64,000 nt of DNA from Colias croceus (lineage: Eukaryota; Arthropoda; Insecta; Lepidoptera; Pieridae), in the NCBI RefSeq assembly GCF_905220415.1, contig NC_059555.1, positions 8,734,001-8,798,000 of the forward strand, given 5' to 3'. Shown here one piece after another: positions 46,871-59,800 of the stretch (position 1 is its first letter; each line of letters opens with the position of its first letter). Made by a program: the position numbers and the translations under genes. The notes below the pieces were generated by a model. It had not been told where the DNA came from and did not search any database. It worked only from the letters and a program-made list of their open reading frames with translations.

Positions 46871-47574
46871 CTTTTTATTAGTTTTTAATTCGGGTCAGAA
46901 TAATGCTCGTTAAATCAACTTAATAAGGGTATCTTTATCCTTTTAAAAGAATGCCAAAGCGTTCGTCAGTACTAATGATAATTATTATTAATAATTCTAA
47001 TTAAATGTTATTGTTATTTTTGATTAATCTAACAACAAGATCGCAAGAGCACTTAAGCAATATCTAAGGTCACTTGCAATTTTATACACTTTTAACGTCT
47101 AATATTTTCATCAAAGTTATTATTTCATTAAAAATTTATAGCGTTTGCCAATTTATTCCTACATGTCCGTTACAGCGCTTATTATAGTTACTTAAAAATA
47201 ATTTATTTTGTTCGATTTACTTTTTAATTTAATTTAATTTTTTATTTTTAATTTACATTTCTCTCTTTGGCCAGAGGATTTTTATGGCAGTGGTGTGTGG
47301 ACTGGTCATAATTAAATGAAGAAAAAAACGGAAGAGAAAATAATTTGAAGTTTGATATAGATTTGAATCGTAAATCTAAACTTTATACTACATTTTTAAA
47401 CGTCAACAAGCCACTGTTAAATATTATTTCACATTTTCACCATTATATTTCGCAATTTTTTACAACTTTTTCTGAAATAGAATTAATCGTCATAATTTTG
47501 GCGCCATCAGTGACAGCTTGTCCAATTTTGACATTTACTATTACCACATCATAAATTAGGAATAAAGTCCGATT

Positions 47575-47815
47575 GTATTTGGCGCCTTTGCATAGATAAA
47601 CACTTTTTTAGCGCTATTATAAAACCACCAAGTCTACACATGTATGATTATAGATGTATTTGGCGCCTATCCACATTTTTTTTCGCGCCAACATCATACC
47701 ACAGAGTCCATCATATCGTATATGAATTTAGCGGCATTCCACAGATAAACAATTTTTTCGCGCCAATATCACACCACAGAGTCTGTTAAGTTTTTGACAG
47801 CGCTCCAAATCACAG
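47575..47815. repeat. Degenerate tandem repeat next to TPC1 stop (unit about 65-80 bp)
   Basis: Three or more units carrying TTTGGCGCC or similar, a TTTTTTTCGCGCCAA-type core and CCACAGAGTC. It lies just downstream of the TPC1 stop on the minus strand, so it probably falls in the 3' UTR. Confidence 0.6.
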
Positions 47816-47849
47816 ATACGCGATCGTGGAGCGCTGTTAGAATTAAATT

Positions 47850-50800
47850 CTACAATTGGTATCCGCCTCTTATGTGGTTGTCGCCGTCGGCGTCGGGTTG
47901 TTGTATGAGGGGTGGGGAGAGGGGGTCCTCGGAAGATGTCACTGTTGTTGATGGTTGTAAGTCTGGAAAAAAAATAATTAATAAATAACGTTTTTGCAAT
48001 CACTGTTTACCAATAACAGTAAGTCAAAAAAAATTAGCTGTCTTACCACAAAAAAACTTTAGACAGGGTTTAACTTTAAGCGCGGGTTCTTTTTAATCTG
48101 GTTTTGTCGTATTTCACATAGACAACTATTAAAGTGACAGATCCCTGGTTTAAATTTAGAGTGTGTATAAATTGTTTTGTGGTAAGACCAAATATATTTT
48201 AATTGATAAATTATATATGTAATATATGTACAGTGCGACATAAAAGAGATGAAATTAATTAATTTGGAACTAATTTTTTTTTCATTATCTGGCAACCCTG
48301 AATTATCAATGCAGCTGTCAAGTTGAATAAAAATTTGTTGTTTATTTGGTGAAGTTGAGATAAAATTGTTATTTTAAACAAGAAATTTACTCAAAAAAGG
48401 AGAAATCATGAAAAAGGTTAAACGTAGCGGTGTCCGTGATGCCATATATAAAGTTTTCATTCGGTGTTTCTCATAATTTCAAGCTGAAAAACGAGAAAAA
48501 TATTTGGAAAACGTTTACAGACGTACAGCAGATTATACCGGTGAGATTCCATTTATTTTTGCTCAGTACTACGTAAAATAGAATATTCCATTAGTGACGA
48601 GTGTTTAATGTACGTATCTATGGCGATTATTACGTTTTTGAAATTTAATTTGAGGTTATTTGTATGTAAACAAAAACTAGTTTTTAGAGTGCGACCAGCA
48701 CAATTTGAGTCAAGAAGTTATATCCAATCAAACCAGCCTTAAATAGTATAGTGATAACTATTTTCATACAGCTATCTATGAATCCTTACTTGCTACTTAC
48801 TAGAGTGGACGCAGGGATCCAAAGAGAGTGAGTCTTGGCCTCCGACATAAAAAAAAAATAGTTTTAAGCTACTAAATAAATATGTTAAATGTACTATTTG
48901 ATTTTATTCATCTTAATTCGTTTGTTATAGGGGTTTCTGAAAGCACAGTACGCAGGATAGTGGAGCAAGGGAGTAAAAATGAAGGAGAATATCTACAAAA
49001 AATAAATAAAAATATGTAGTTTTCAAATCACCTTGTTTTTTTTACCTGACGGACCCAGAAGGAGCGTAATGTGTTTGAGCCTTAGGTTTGAGCTGTATGT
49101 ATGTATGTTTGTTTGTTCGTATGTTTGATTCTATGTGCGCCTCTGCTGTCTAAATGGCTTGACCGATTTCTATAAACTAATTCCAAATACATTTAAGTAA
49201 AATTTGACCTAGGTAGGTCATTTAAAATACTAATGTATTTTTGGCTTAAATTTACACGATGATGAATGGAACAACTTTAAATCGCGGTATTTATTACTTT
49301 TTATTTTTTTGATTTTTATTCTATAGTATCAAGATTGCTTGCGTCGCAGTATCAGTGTTGCTATATGAGCGACGGTGGCGCCCTCATTTTTTTTCATCTC
49401 TTTTGTGTCGCACTGTACCTATGATAATGGATATGGAAAAGGTATGGTTGTATTTGTAAAGTTCTAAATTATTTCGTTTATTATAGTATACGTTGGTACA
49501 TATTTGACTACAAAATTAAATATTCTATGCCTTATTCTGATTGTTTTAAATGGCATTTCACAAAAGTTAGTGTTCTTTAGACGTATTGTATATATTCTAC
49601 GGCAGTAGAAAAAGATTGCAACCTTTTCAAAAAAATGTTCATATTTATTGAAGTGAAACTTCTTTATCGGGGTTGGACAAAAATTTAGTGTAACATTTTT
49701 GCGTTACGCTGTAGGCGTGACATTTTTGCGTTACGCCGTAGGCGTGACATTTTTGCGTTACACGTCAACTTTTTCTTATCTTTAAGTTTCACTTCTTACG
49801 TGTGTACTCTAGTACACGCACACATTTTTTACTCTTTATTACTGTACATTATAACTTTCGTCGTTTATTTTAAAATCAGAATATTGTCAAAGAATAATTA
49901 TAATTATATTTTGTTTTTGTTGTATTATAATTAATTATTAAATTCAATAATTACTTGCAAAAACAGTATAAATTAGTAATAGTAAACTATATATTCAACG
50001 TACAAGTGTTATTTCATGTGAAATACGTATAATTACGTGACTGAAGCTGCGTTTTGTATAACGTGGCTGTCAACGGCAACGGAAATTCAAATTCGAATTT
50101 CGTCTTGGATAAACCAGGGGAGTACTAGTTTTAATATATCTTATTTAAAGATACACACAACATTCCCATTCATTTAACTAATAACACTGCTCATATTTTA
50201 TGAGTAACGTCACAATAAATACATGAGCGCATAGTTATCGTCTCACTTTGCTTGACAAGTTGGAAGCAATTTAGAGGACAAAAACTAATAGCTCCAGACA
50301 AAATATACTTCATTTCAACTAAAAACTACTTTTTATCTATTCACTATCTATCTAACACAAGTAAATTTTTAGTAAAACTGCATCATAAATACAATTTTTT
50401 AACATCTATTTCACCTGTTACAGCAATTAAAATTACAACATGCTGACCCGCAAGGCGGTGGCCAAAGACATGGAAAACAAACTAAAGGCCACATTACAGG
50501 ATTTAAAGGCTTCACAATCCCTGTGTGAACAACTCTTGCTGGAGAGAGAGGAACATGAACTTGAAATCCAGAAAATTATAAAAAAGAACACAAGTTTGAA
50601 GGCCGAGCTAGCTGAACTCCACACTCAATATATAGACAGCCAAAACAAGTGCACAGCCCTCCAAGACATTGTTGACAGCTTCCAACAGTGTTCCAATGAC
50701 CACGAGAAGGCTCTCAGTCGTATCGTTGAGCTGGAATGCAGTTTAATGGAGGTTCAAGAAGATAACTCCAAGCGCCTATGCACTTCATCGAACAGTCTTC

Positions 50801-53800
50801 TTGGTGAACTGCTTGAATGTGGACAGTTAAGTGGCTTTGAAAACAATACAAAAATCAAGCTAAATTCACATAATAAATTAAAAAAATATCTCAAATTAAG
50901 TAGGTTCATTAAACGCACTAAATCAGTTATGAGAAATAGATTTTCATTAAAAAATGTAGCACAATTGCAAATTAAAAATAATAGCCTTTTGAAAGAGTTA
51001 GATAGATATCATAGGGACTTAGAACATTATAAAATGATGTATGAGGTAGAAACTACAGAACTTAAGGAGAAAATAGACTCATTAAATGATACATTATATG
51101 ACCTCAACCAAAAATATTCTGCTGCCCAGTTACAAATTAATGAACACATAAAAGAGGCAGATTATATATTAAAGTTTAGTATATGTACTGCCAAAGCGAG
51201 TACATATATTAAAGTTAAGCAATGAAAATATAGAACGCTTCGAGTCTCTGACCAATAACTATGTATGTAAGTGTTCCATAAGTGACAATGAGCAACCGTC
51301 GCCCCATAAGACCATTGACTGCACTAACATACATAGTATTCAACCAACGGCAACACTTTCATCTAGTAAAACAAAACATCTTTCCATGCAGGAAATTATT
51401 GTGTTGTCAGATAATATAGGTCAGGGTTTTGGCGCTTTGCTTAACAACTTAGGGCATAAAGTTACTAATTTTTGCACTCCTAATAGTTCATTTACATATA
51501 TCATGAATTCATTAGATAATTTTAGTTTTAATGAAAATAGTATTGTTATTATATTATACGGAGATAGTTTTAATTTAAAAAAACATGACATTGATATAGG
51601 ATTTCAAAAAATGTTAAAAATTAGTGGTGAGACAAAATGTAAATTTATGTTATGTACATTACCGTATTTGCCTGGTTTGACACAAAATTAATATAGGTTT
51701 ATCTATAATATTAACTTGAAATTGTATAATTTAACAAATCATCATAGTGATGCATTTATATATTTTGACTTAAATTCCTGTATAAAATCTTTTTGTATGA
51801 CAAAGAATACAGTGTATCTGCCATTTAGATATAAGAAAGAACTTGCTATGTTAATAGCATATAAAATTATTAACCAGTCTGGTACATGTTCTGTATCAGA
51901 CCATCGATCTACTATAATTTTATGTAGTAGTAATTATATACACCAACCTAGGTTAAGTGTTGACAGGAAATTTAGCCCTAAGCTAGATTTAAACTAGTAT
52001 ATAAGACAACAGCTAAGCAGCCTTTTTCCATTGTACATCAAAATATTCAAGGCTTGGCTAGCAAATTATTAGAAATAGAATTATTCTTAAATCATTATAG
52101 TATTAAAGTTTTTTGTGTAACAGAACATTGGCTTAAACAATGTCAGTTGTTAATAAATGTTGATAATTATGAGTTAAAAAGTATATACTTTAGGAAACAT
52201 GCTATTCATGGAGGTTCTCTTATTTTTGTACACAATAGTGTAAAATGCAAAGAACGAACTGACATTGTTAGTCTATCTGTAGAACGCACCATTGAACTGT
52301 CCTGTGTTGAACTTGAGCGTTACATTATTGTTTGCGTTTATAGGCCTCCTTCCAGTGACTATAATATGTTTGAGACAGTCATGGAAGAAATATTAAAGCG
52401 TTTGAGCAGAAGTGAAAAGAAGGTTATAGTATGTGGAGACTTTAATATTGATTTACTTTCACACACACAAACGGCAACACGAATAGTTAATTTATTTCAA
52501 TCATTTAATTTACATAAACTTTTTGATGAACCCACACGAATTACACCTAGTTCTGCAACTTGTATTGATAATGTTTACTGTGATTGTAACTTTTTAGAAA
52601 AAAATATTCTCAATACACTGACTTCGGATCACTGTGGCCAGAAAGTAGTTTTTGAATGGGATTGCATACCTACATTTAAAAGAATTAATGTTAGGCCTAT
52701 AACTAAAAAAGGCATTCATAAATTTAGAGATAATATTAATAATAAATTGCCTGGCCTGAATGATCAATCCTTTCATAATAATCCTTGTGAAATGTTTACA
52801 AATCTTTTTAATTTAATTCATAATGAGTTTGAAAAAATCTTTAAAGTTAAATCTTTAAGTATTACCAAGGATTTACCATTTAGCCAATGGGCAACACCTA
52901 GTATACACAGATGCAGGAACGTTTTATATGAGTTATATGGCATGAAGCAATATAACAAAGACATGTCATTTCTTAGTTATGTTAGAAATTATTCAAAAAC
53001 TTTTAAAAAAGTTTGTTTCACTGCCAAGTGCTTGTATGTCAGAGATAAAATACGCAACTCTGATAACAAAGTTAAAACGGTTTGGTCAATTATTAATGGT
53101 GAAATGGGCAAAAGCCAATCAAATAGTACCATAAAACTTGTTAATGCTGGTAGGGTCATTGACAAAAGTGCTGATGTTGCGCTTACTTTTGAAGATTTTT
53201 TTAGTAGTGTCCCTGTTAGTATTACCGAAAAATTGAATTCGTCATCAGCGCTTGCGGAGTCCTACTTGAGGGACCATGTTGCTGAGTGTAATGTATTATT
53301 TGAATTGCGACATGTGACTGCAGAGGAAATTGTTAAAACTTTTAAAACATTAAACTTAAAAAAAACATGTGATCTCTGGGGAATGTCTGTAAATTTAGTA
53401 AATAATATTATAGAAAACATTGCCAACCACTTAGCGTTTATATTTAATCAATGTTGTGACTGTGGTATATTCCCTGATTTATTAAAGTTAAGTAAAGTAA
53501 TTCCTTTATTTAAAAGTGGTGACCAAGAAGACTGTAATAACTATAGGCCAATTTCCATTTTACCAACTTTGAGCAAAGTCTTCGAGAAATTAATTTTAAA
53601 CCAATTATGTAGTCATTTTGTATCAAATGGTTTACTGCACGCCAAACAGTTTGGTTTCACAAAGGGGCGCTCTGCTACTGATGCTGGAATAGCTCTTTGG
53701 TCACATATATATAAAGCATGGGAAAATTCAAAGAATGCTTTAGGGATATTCTGTGACCTTTCTAAGGCTTTTGACTGTGTAGAACATACCACTCTATTAC

Positions 53801-56800
53801 GGAAACTAAATTTTTATGGTATTAAAGGTTTATCTCAGGACCTCATAGCTTCATATCTTCAGAACAGGGTACAAACCGTTGTTGTTAATGGAGAGAAATC
53901 TCGCGGTGCGCCGATTAACATAGGTGTTCCGCAGGGATCTATCTTAGGACCGTTTTTGTTCTTAGTATATATTAATGACCTACCTTATTATTTGCAGGAT
54001 ATGTGTGAAATAGTACTGTTTGCAGATGATACCTCATTAATATTTAATGTGGATAGACATGACTCAAACGTTGACGAAGTAAACTCTGCTCTTTTACGCA
54101 TATCCAATTGGTTCACTGCTAATAATTTATTATTAAATGCAAAAAAAACAAATTGTGTAGAATTTATCCTTCCAAATGTAAAAAAGGTAAAAAGGGATAT
54201 TATTTTAAACGGGGAGGTATTATACCCTGTGGATTCTACTGTTTTTCTTGGATTGACACTAGATGAGAAGTTACAATGGCCGCCCATGTTGCCGCCACCG
54301 CTGCTAAGCTTAGTTCAGCTGCATATGCAGTTCGAAGAATAAGGCATCTCACCGATGTAGACACGGCTAGATTGGTTTATTTTAGCTACTTTCATAGCAT
54401 TATGTCCTATGGAATTCTTCTATGGGGCAGGGCTGCAGATATTGAAACTATATTTATATTACAGAAAAGAGCCATACGCTCTATATATAATTTACGTGCT
54501 AGGGACTCACTAAGAGATCTCTTTAAGAATACTGGTATCCTCACTGTACCATCACAGTATATATTTAATAATATTTTATATGTACACAAAAACGCAGACT
54601 TACACACAAGAGTAGGAGATAGACACTGTTATGGCACAAGGAACAGAAATAAAATTGAAATGCCATTTTACCGGTTAGCTAAAGTTAAAAATTCATTTAT
54701 GGGTCAAGGTATACTTTTTTACAACAAAATTCCTCATAGTATTAAAGAGTTTAGTAGTGCTAAATTTAAGAATTATGTAAAAAACGTCTTAGTTCAGAGA
54801 GCCTATTACAGCATTAAGGAATATATGGAAGATAAAAACCCATGGAGGGTTGTCGCGTGAGAACCGCAGGACAGTTCTTTGGCATATTATGATAATATAT
54901 ACGTACGGTTACTTACATATTTTGTAAAATTAAATTGTAATACTGAAATGATTTAAAAGAGCAACTATGGAGTTTCTTGCCGATTCTTCTCCATAGATAC
55001 TGCTTTCCGAATCGGTGGTAAATGATAAAAATATGTATTGACGTTTCAAAAGTGCTTCTCGAAGAAGTCTAATTGAATAAATAAATGTTTGAGTTTGAGT
55101 TTATATTACTTTACCCTCATTCTCATCTTCCTCGCTGAGCCATTTCTGAATGTCGGACTGATACATTCTCCTCTGTAATACTTCTTTTGTTCGCGGCCGT
55201 GTGCCTATAAATGTTACTTGCATCTGGAAAATTAATTCGAATAAGTATTTACTCTATAGTATAGCTACTAGCTTATTATATTATCTGTGGTATATTTCTA
55301 TCTATACTAATATTATAAAGCTGAAAAATTTGTTTATTTGAACGCGCTAATCTCGGGAATTTCTGGTCCGATTTGAAAAATTCTTTCGGTGTTAGATAAG
55401 CCCATTTATCGAGGAAAGCTATAGGCTAATCATCCCACTAAGACCAACAGGAACGAAGCACTGCGGGTAAAACCGCGGAGCACAGCTAGTTTGAAAAGAA
55501 TACATTTTATGTTGTTTTATTTACTTTCTTTTTAAGTTTAATTTTTATTTTATTTACGAAATTATTTAAAAAAAAAAACATGCCCATTTGAATACATACA
55601 ATACTAGCTGTGCTCTCGACTTCCTCGAGGTCGGACTTCGGAGTCAACAAGACTAAATTTTTCATTCAAAATTGGCAACATTTTTCACTGACTTTCATTG
55701 ACAGTCGACACAATATATAATATTTTCCATAACTCACAGCCATTTCTAATATCTTTTAGTTCATATAGTACTATTCAAAATATTTTTTAAACATGCGCTA
55801 TTCAACACGAAAATATTTTCCATTCAGACCATTTTCCCAAGATACCCACAACCAAACAAACAAACTTATCCTTCCATAAACTTACCCCAGGAGTCAAGTG
55901 TGTTCTCAGCTGGTCTGCAAGATCTCCACTCGCTCCAAGTCTCTGGGCTTCTTCCCAACTCGTGTGTACTTCCTCGTGAAGGAGTTTTTCCTCTGAAATG
56001 TAACCATGGCAACGTTAAATTATTATGGTATTACCACAAAACAATTTAAACCCAGTCTAACTTTAAACCAGGGATCTGTCACTTTAATAGTTGTCTACTA
56101 AGAGCAATTAACCTATAGAGTTCTTATATTAAGACAGAACAAAATACATATTTTCTAATCTACTTACTCTTAGTCAATAACAGCATAAGCCAGATTGAGA
56201 TAGCGATAGAGTATCTGCACTGTCTTCAAACGTAGCGCGCCGGCAGTCAGTTTGTTTTCCAACCAGCTGGTGGGCTCAGTGCGTCAAGTGTTTTTAACGA
56301 AATATTTAGAAAATATAAAGTGTACAGTGTTTCTTTTTATTTGTCAGTGTGCTAAAATAACTATTGTATGTTTAGCAACCGGCTATCACTAGTCGAATGG
56401 GAGTTTTGGATAAAAACAATGTAAAAATATCTTTCCATCGGTAAGTGATTTTCAGCAAATTGATAAATATTTATGTTTTAAACCTATTTGAAGGTTTTAT
56501 CAAGCGCTTTTTTGTAATTTTATGTTGTAACTGTAACATTTACCCACTTTATGGGGTTGTGGAATATAAAATAATGAAATAATTTTTAAAAAACGTCACA
56601 ATAATATCACGTTTGGCATTTTATTTACCACCGTAGTGTTGTAACACATCTAGCGTATATTATCGATTTATGACAAAAAATCTATTTCATATTAACGTTG
56701 ATTTATTTATTTTGTTTCATAAATCAGATTTATATGTAGTTGTTGTTGCAAATAATAGATGTAAATTTTTTACCGCAGGAAAATAAAACATACCACGTGG

Positions 56801-59800
56801 TTGTTTTATTTGCCCTATGTGTTTTAGTTTTCGTTTGTTGTTTATTAATTTCTCTTTCAGATTATTAATAAATTCATTTTGTTTTAGATTTCCAGAGCTA
56901 AATAAAAAATGGGTATAAAACGTGAGACATGAGTTGATTGGACGCCGCCACAATTTGCAATATTGTGTTCACTGCATTTCGAGCCTACGTGTTATCAAGA
57001 TGGATACTCTAGAAGAATTGTGCAATCTTACGCTTACGTTTTTTTTTTGTTCCTGTAGATAATAAATACATTTGATTAAAGAGAGTGAATTTTTATTTTG
57101 AAATTTTTTACACATAAGTTACCTACTTTAAATGTGTAACTATGTGAAAATTAAACGGTTGATTAAATGACAGTTCTCATAGATGAGAAACTACTATTGA
57201 AATACATACTTAATATACATGCGTTTTCAAAGAAAAACCCGCATAGTTCCCATTCCTGTTGGATTTACGGGATCAAAAGTAATTTTTCCAAATTTCATTG
57301 TAATCGGTTTAGTAGTATTCGCGTGAAAGAGTAACAAACATCCATCCTCACAAACTTTCGATTTATTAGTAGGATGTTAGGAAAATGTTTTCATTAAGAC
57401 TGTCCTTTTATTAACTTGTTAAAATGCTGCATGATTCCTTCATGCTGACTGTGCCTTTCTCCTCACTCCTTTAACTTTATCATCATTTCCTTCTTTATTT
57501 TAAATTACATTTCAAGTTTTAAAATTTCTTTTATAATGTACTAACTTTCCGCCCGCGTTTTTAAAGAAAATCCTGCACAGTTCCCGTTCACGTGGGATTT
57601 CCGGGATAAAACCTAACCTATGTGTGTATGTACAAAATTTCATTGTAATCGGTTCCGCAGTGAAAGAGTAACATCCCTTCTCACATAATTTCGCATTTAT
57701 TATATACGTAGGATTAAACAAATAATGTATTCAACTGAAATTAATTATAAGTTTTGTTTTTTTATTATTTATTATTTCACGAAACCGTAAATGCAAAATA
57801 CATTCACGATTTTATCGATTGAAGCACATCCCATCACTATCACCTTCTATCTATCTAAATACGTACCTATAGTAAAAATGGTGCCATGACTATGTTGAAA
57901 CGTAGCTTGTTGTCTATAGCTGTCTCATTCTTTCATACGACGTTTTCTTTAGATAGAGAGAAACAAATATATGTAAATTGTATACGCTCGATACAAGTAC
58001 TCTATAGGTTAATTGCTCTTAGGTTGTCTATGTGAAATACGACAAAACCAGATTAAAGAGAACCCGCGCTTCAAGTTTAATTGAATTATTTTAATGATTA
58101 CAAAAAATATAAATAAAATAAATAAACATAAAAAAATGTGTGCGTGTACTAGTGTACACACATAATAAGTGAAACTTCTTTATGCAACTTAGCAGAAATA
58201 CGTCGAATCACGCGTGGTAGGGATAAAAAAAGAAGGCGCGTAACGGAAAAATGTTACACTAAATTTTTTTTCAACCCCGATAAAGAAGTTTCACTTCAAA
58301 ATGTCATTATAAAAAAATAAATGACATTAAGTTCTTTATAAATATTGGAATAAATTACCATCTCTCTTAGTAGTGCTCCTCTTGTACTGTATCCTGAATC
58401 TGAACGCCTCTAACACACTGGCCACCACTATCGTTAACACCACCATTGTGAATAGATAGAATACCTGTAAATTAAATATTTTAATTAAAATTTTGTTATT
58501 AAGCTATTGCATAGCTTCTATCGCGGGACTTGAGCGCGGGGACCGAATCGAGAAATTCCGTAACGAAAAAACCTCACGCTCCCCACTCCGACGGGCGGAG
58601 GCGTGGCTGGAAGGCATAGCATGCAAAAGCTTTACCGCAGTCCCCGAGTGCCACACGTCGTTTTTAGTTGTCTAGTTTAAAATTATTAGATAAATTGGAA
58701 ATGGCCTTTATTGAAGGAAGGCCAAATTGAAAGAAAATTTCTCTGACCTCTCGATTGGTTACTGATTCGCTTTAAATTTTCTATATTTATATTCCTCTAC
58801 GGTTGTATCTATACTAATATTATAAAGATGAAAGGTTTGTATGTACCATAAAATAGATCCTGCTAAACTGTCCAGCAACAGTGGCGAAAGCGTTCATTAA
58901 AATAAACCAATTATTGACAACTGTTAATTCAAACAACGTCACTCCACTCGTTAGAATGTTCTCGAAGTTATTTAGGTAGTAATAGCCGAGGGGAGTCGAA
59001 CTGTTTTCTGAGTACTTGTAGAAATCCTCTACTGTGGTGTTCCTGGAATTTTGATGAAAATAAAATCCTTAAATAATTAAAAAAAATGTAAAATTTACTG
59101 TCGGAGTTGGAGAAAATAAAATAATTAATCTGGATAAACAATTTTCTTCAAATTAATGTGTAGACAACTATAGACAAAATCACGCTCAAAACTTGTCTGA
59201 AGCAAAACTCTGCCTACACATACACTATAGGCAGAGTTCAATGAGTGTACGCAATACACTTTGAACATTATTACCACAATATAAGGTGCTCATTTGAATG
59301 AATTTTTAAATGTTATCCACGCTGCGCCGCTTGCACATTTTGAGAACCTTTTAATAGAGAATTTTGAGTCTGCTTGTTTATGCGTCAATGGTTTTGTAAT
59401 ATTTTTTTGTTTTTGAATAAAAATGTTTTCTATCATTTTGCATGAATACAAAAATAACAATATCCCAATATTATTATCATTTTCAAAGGTTCTAACTCTG
59501 TCAATGTTTATGGGTTGAGATCGTTTACCATGAGACGAACAACCAGCTCGATTACCCGGTCTATTACAGAAAAAATCAGTACATTTCTTAAATACATAGC
59601 GTTTAACAATCTAAAAACAAAATAACTCACACACAACAGTTCCTCAAGTTATATCCAGCGAACAGTTCCATACCGACAATCGCGAAGAAATAATACATGA
59701 CCAACATAACACAGCCCGCTGACGACATTAGTGGAGAGAGGAGTACTAATGTACCGAATACGTCACGGTAACGTTTTTTTAACTTGTAGAGACGCATCAA

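Larger units (their letters stand above)
50050..55104 (+). mobile_element. LINE (CR1/L2/Jockey-type), long copy 2
   Basis: ORF1 and ORF2 plus the 3' UTR and (GAGTTT)n tail, in the last TPC1 intron, antisense to the gene. The 5' boundary is uncertain (about 50050-50440). Its tail ends about 10 bp from the TPC1 exon 55115-55223, at that exon's splice donor. ORF2 is nearly identical to copy 1, which suggests recent activity. Confidence 0.88.
56098..58022. mobile_element. 1.9-kb inverted-repeat DNA element with 8-bp target duplication
   Basis: Flanked by GTTGTCTA (56090-56097, 58023-58030). Inverted ends match for 23 bp (CTAAGAGCAATTAACC...) and less well for about 8 more. It splits a MITE copy (56025-56097 and 58023-58080) whose intact version is at 48042-48187 with a single GTTGTCTA. 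Size and duplication would fit hAT, P or Merlin; no transposase recognised. It contains Helitron scraps. In the TPC1 intron between exons 58464-58359 and 55992-55886. Confidence 0.83.

Noticed and set aside
47850..48003. Alternative minus-strand frame through the last TPC1 exon (Arg-rich protein)
   Set aside because: The splice phase from the exon at 55115-55223 requires the frame ending GGYQL at 47850; the other frame is a shadow.
56170..56445. Possible 5' exon with TCAGT initiator-like motifs and a GTAAGT donor at about 56441
   Set aside because: No reading frame and no partner exon found; it lies inside the 1.9-kb mobile element.
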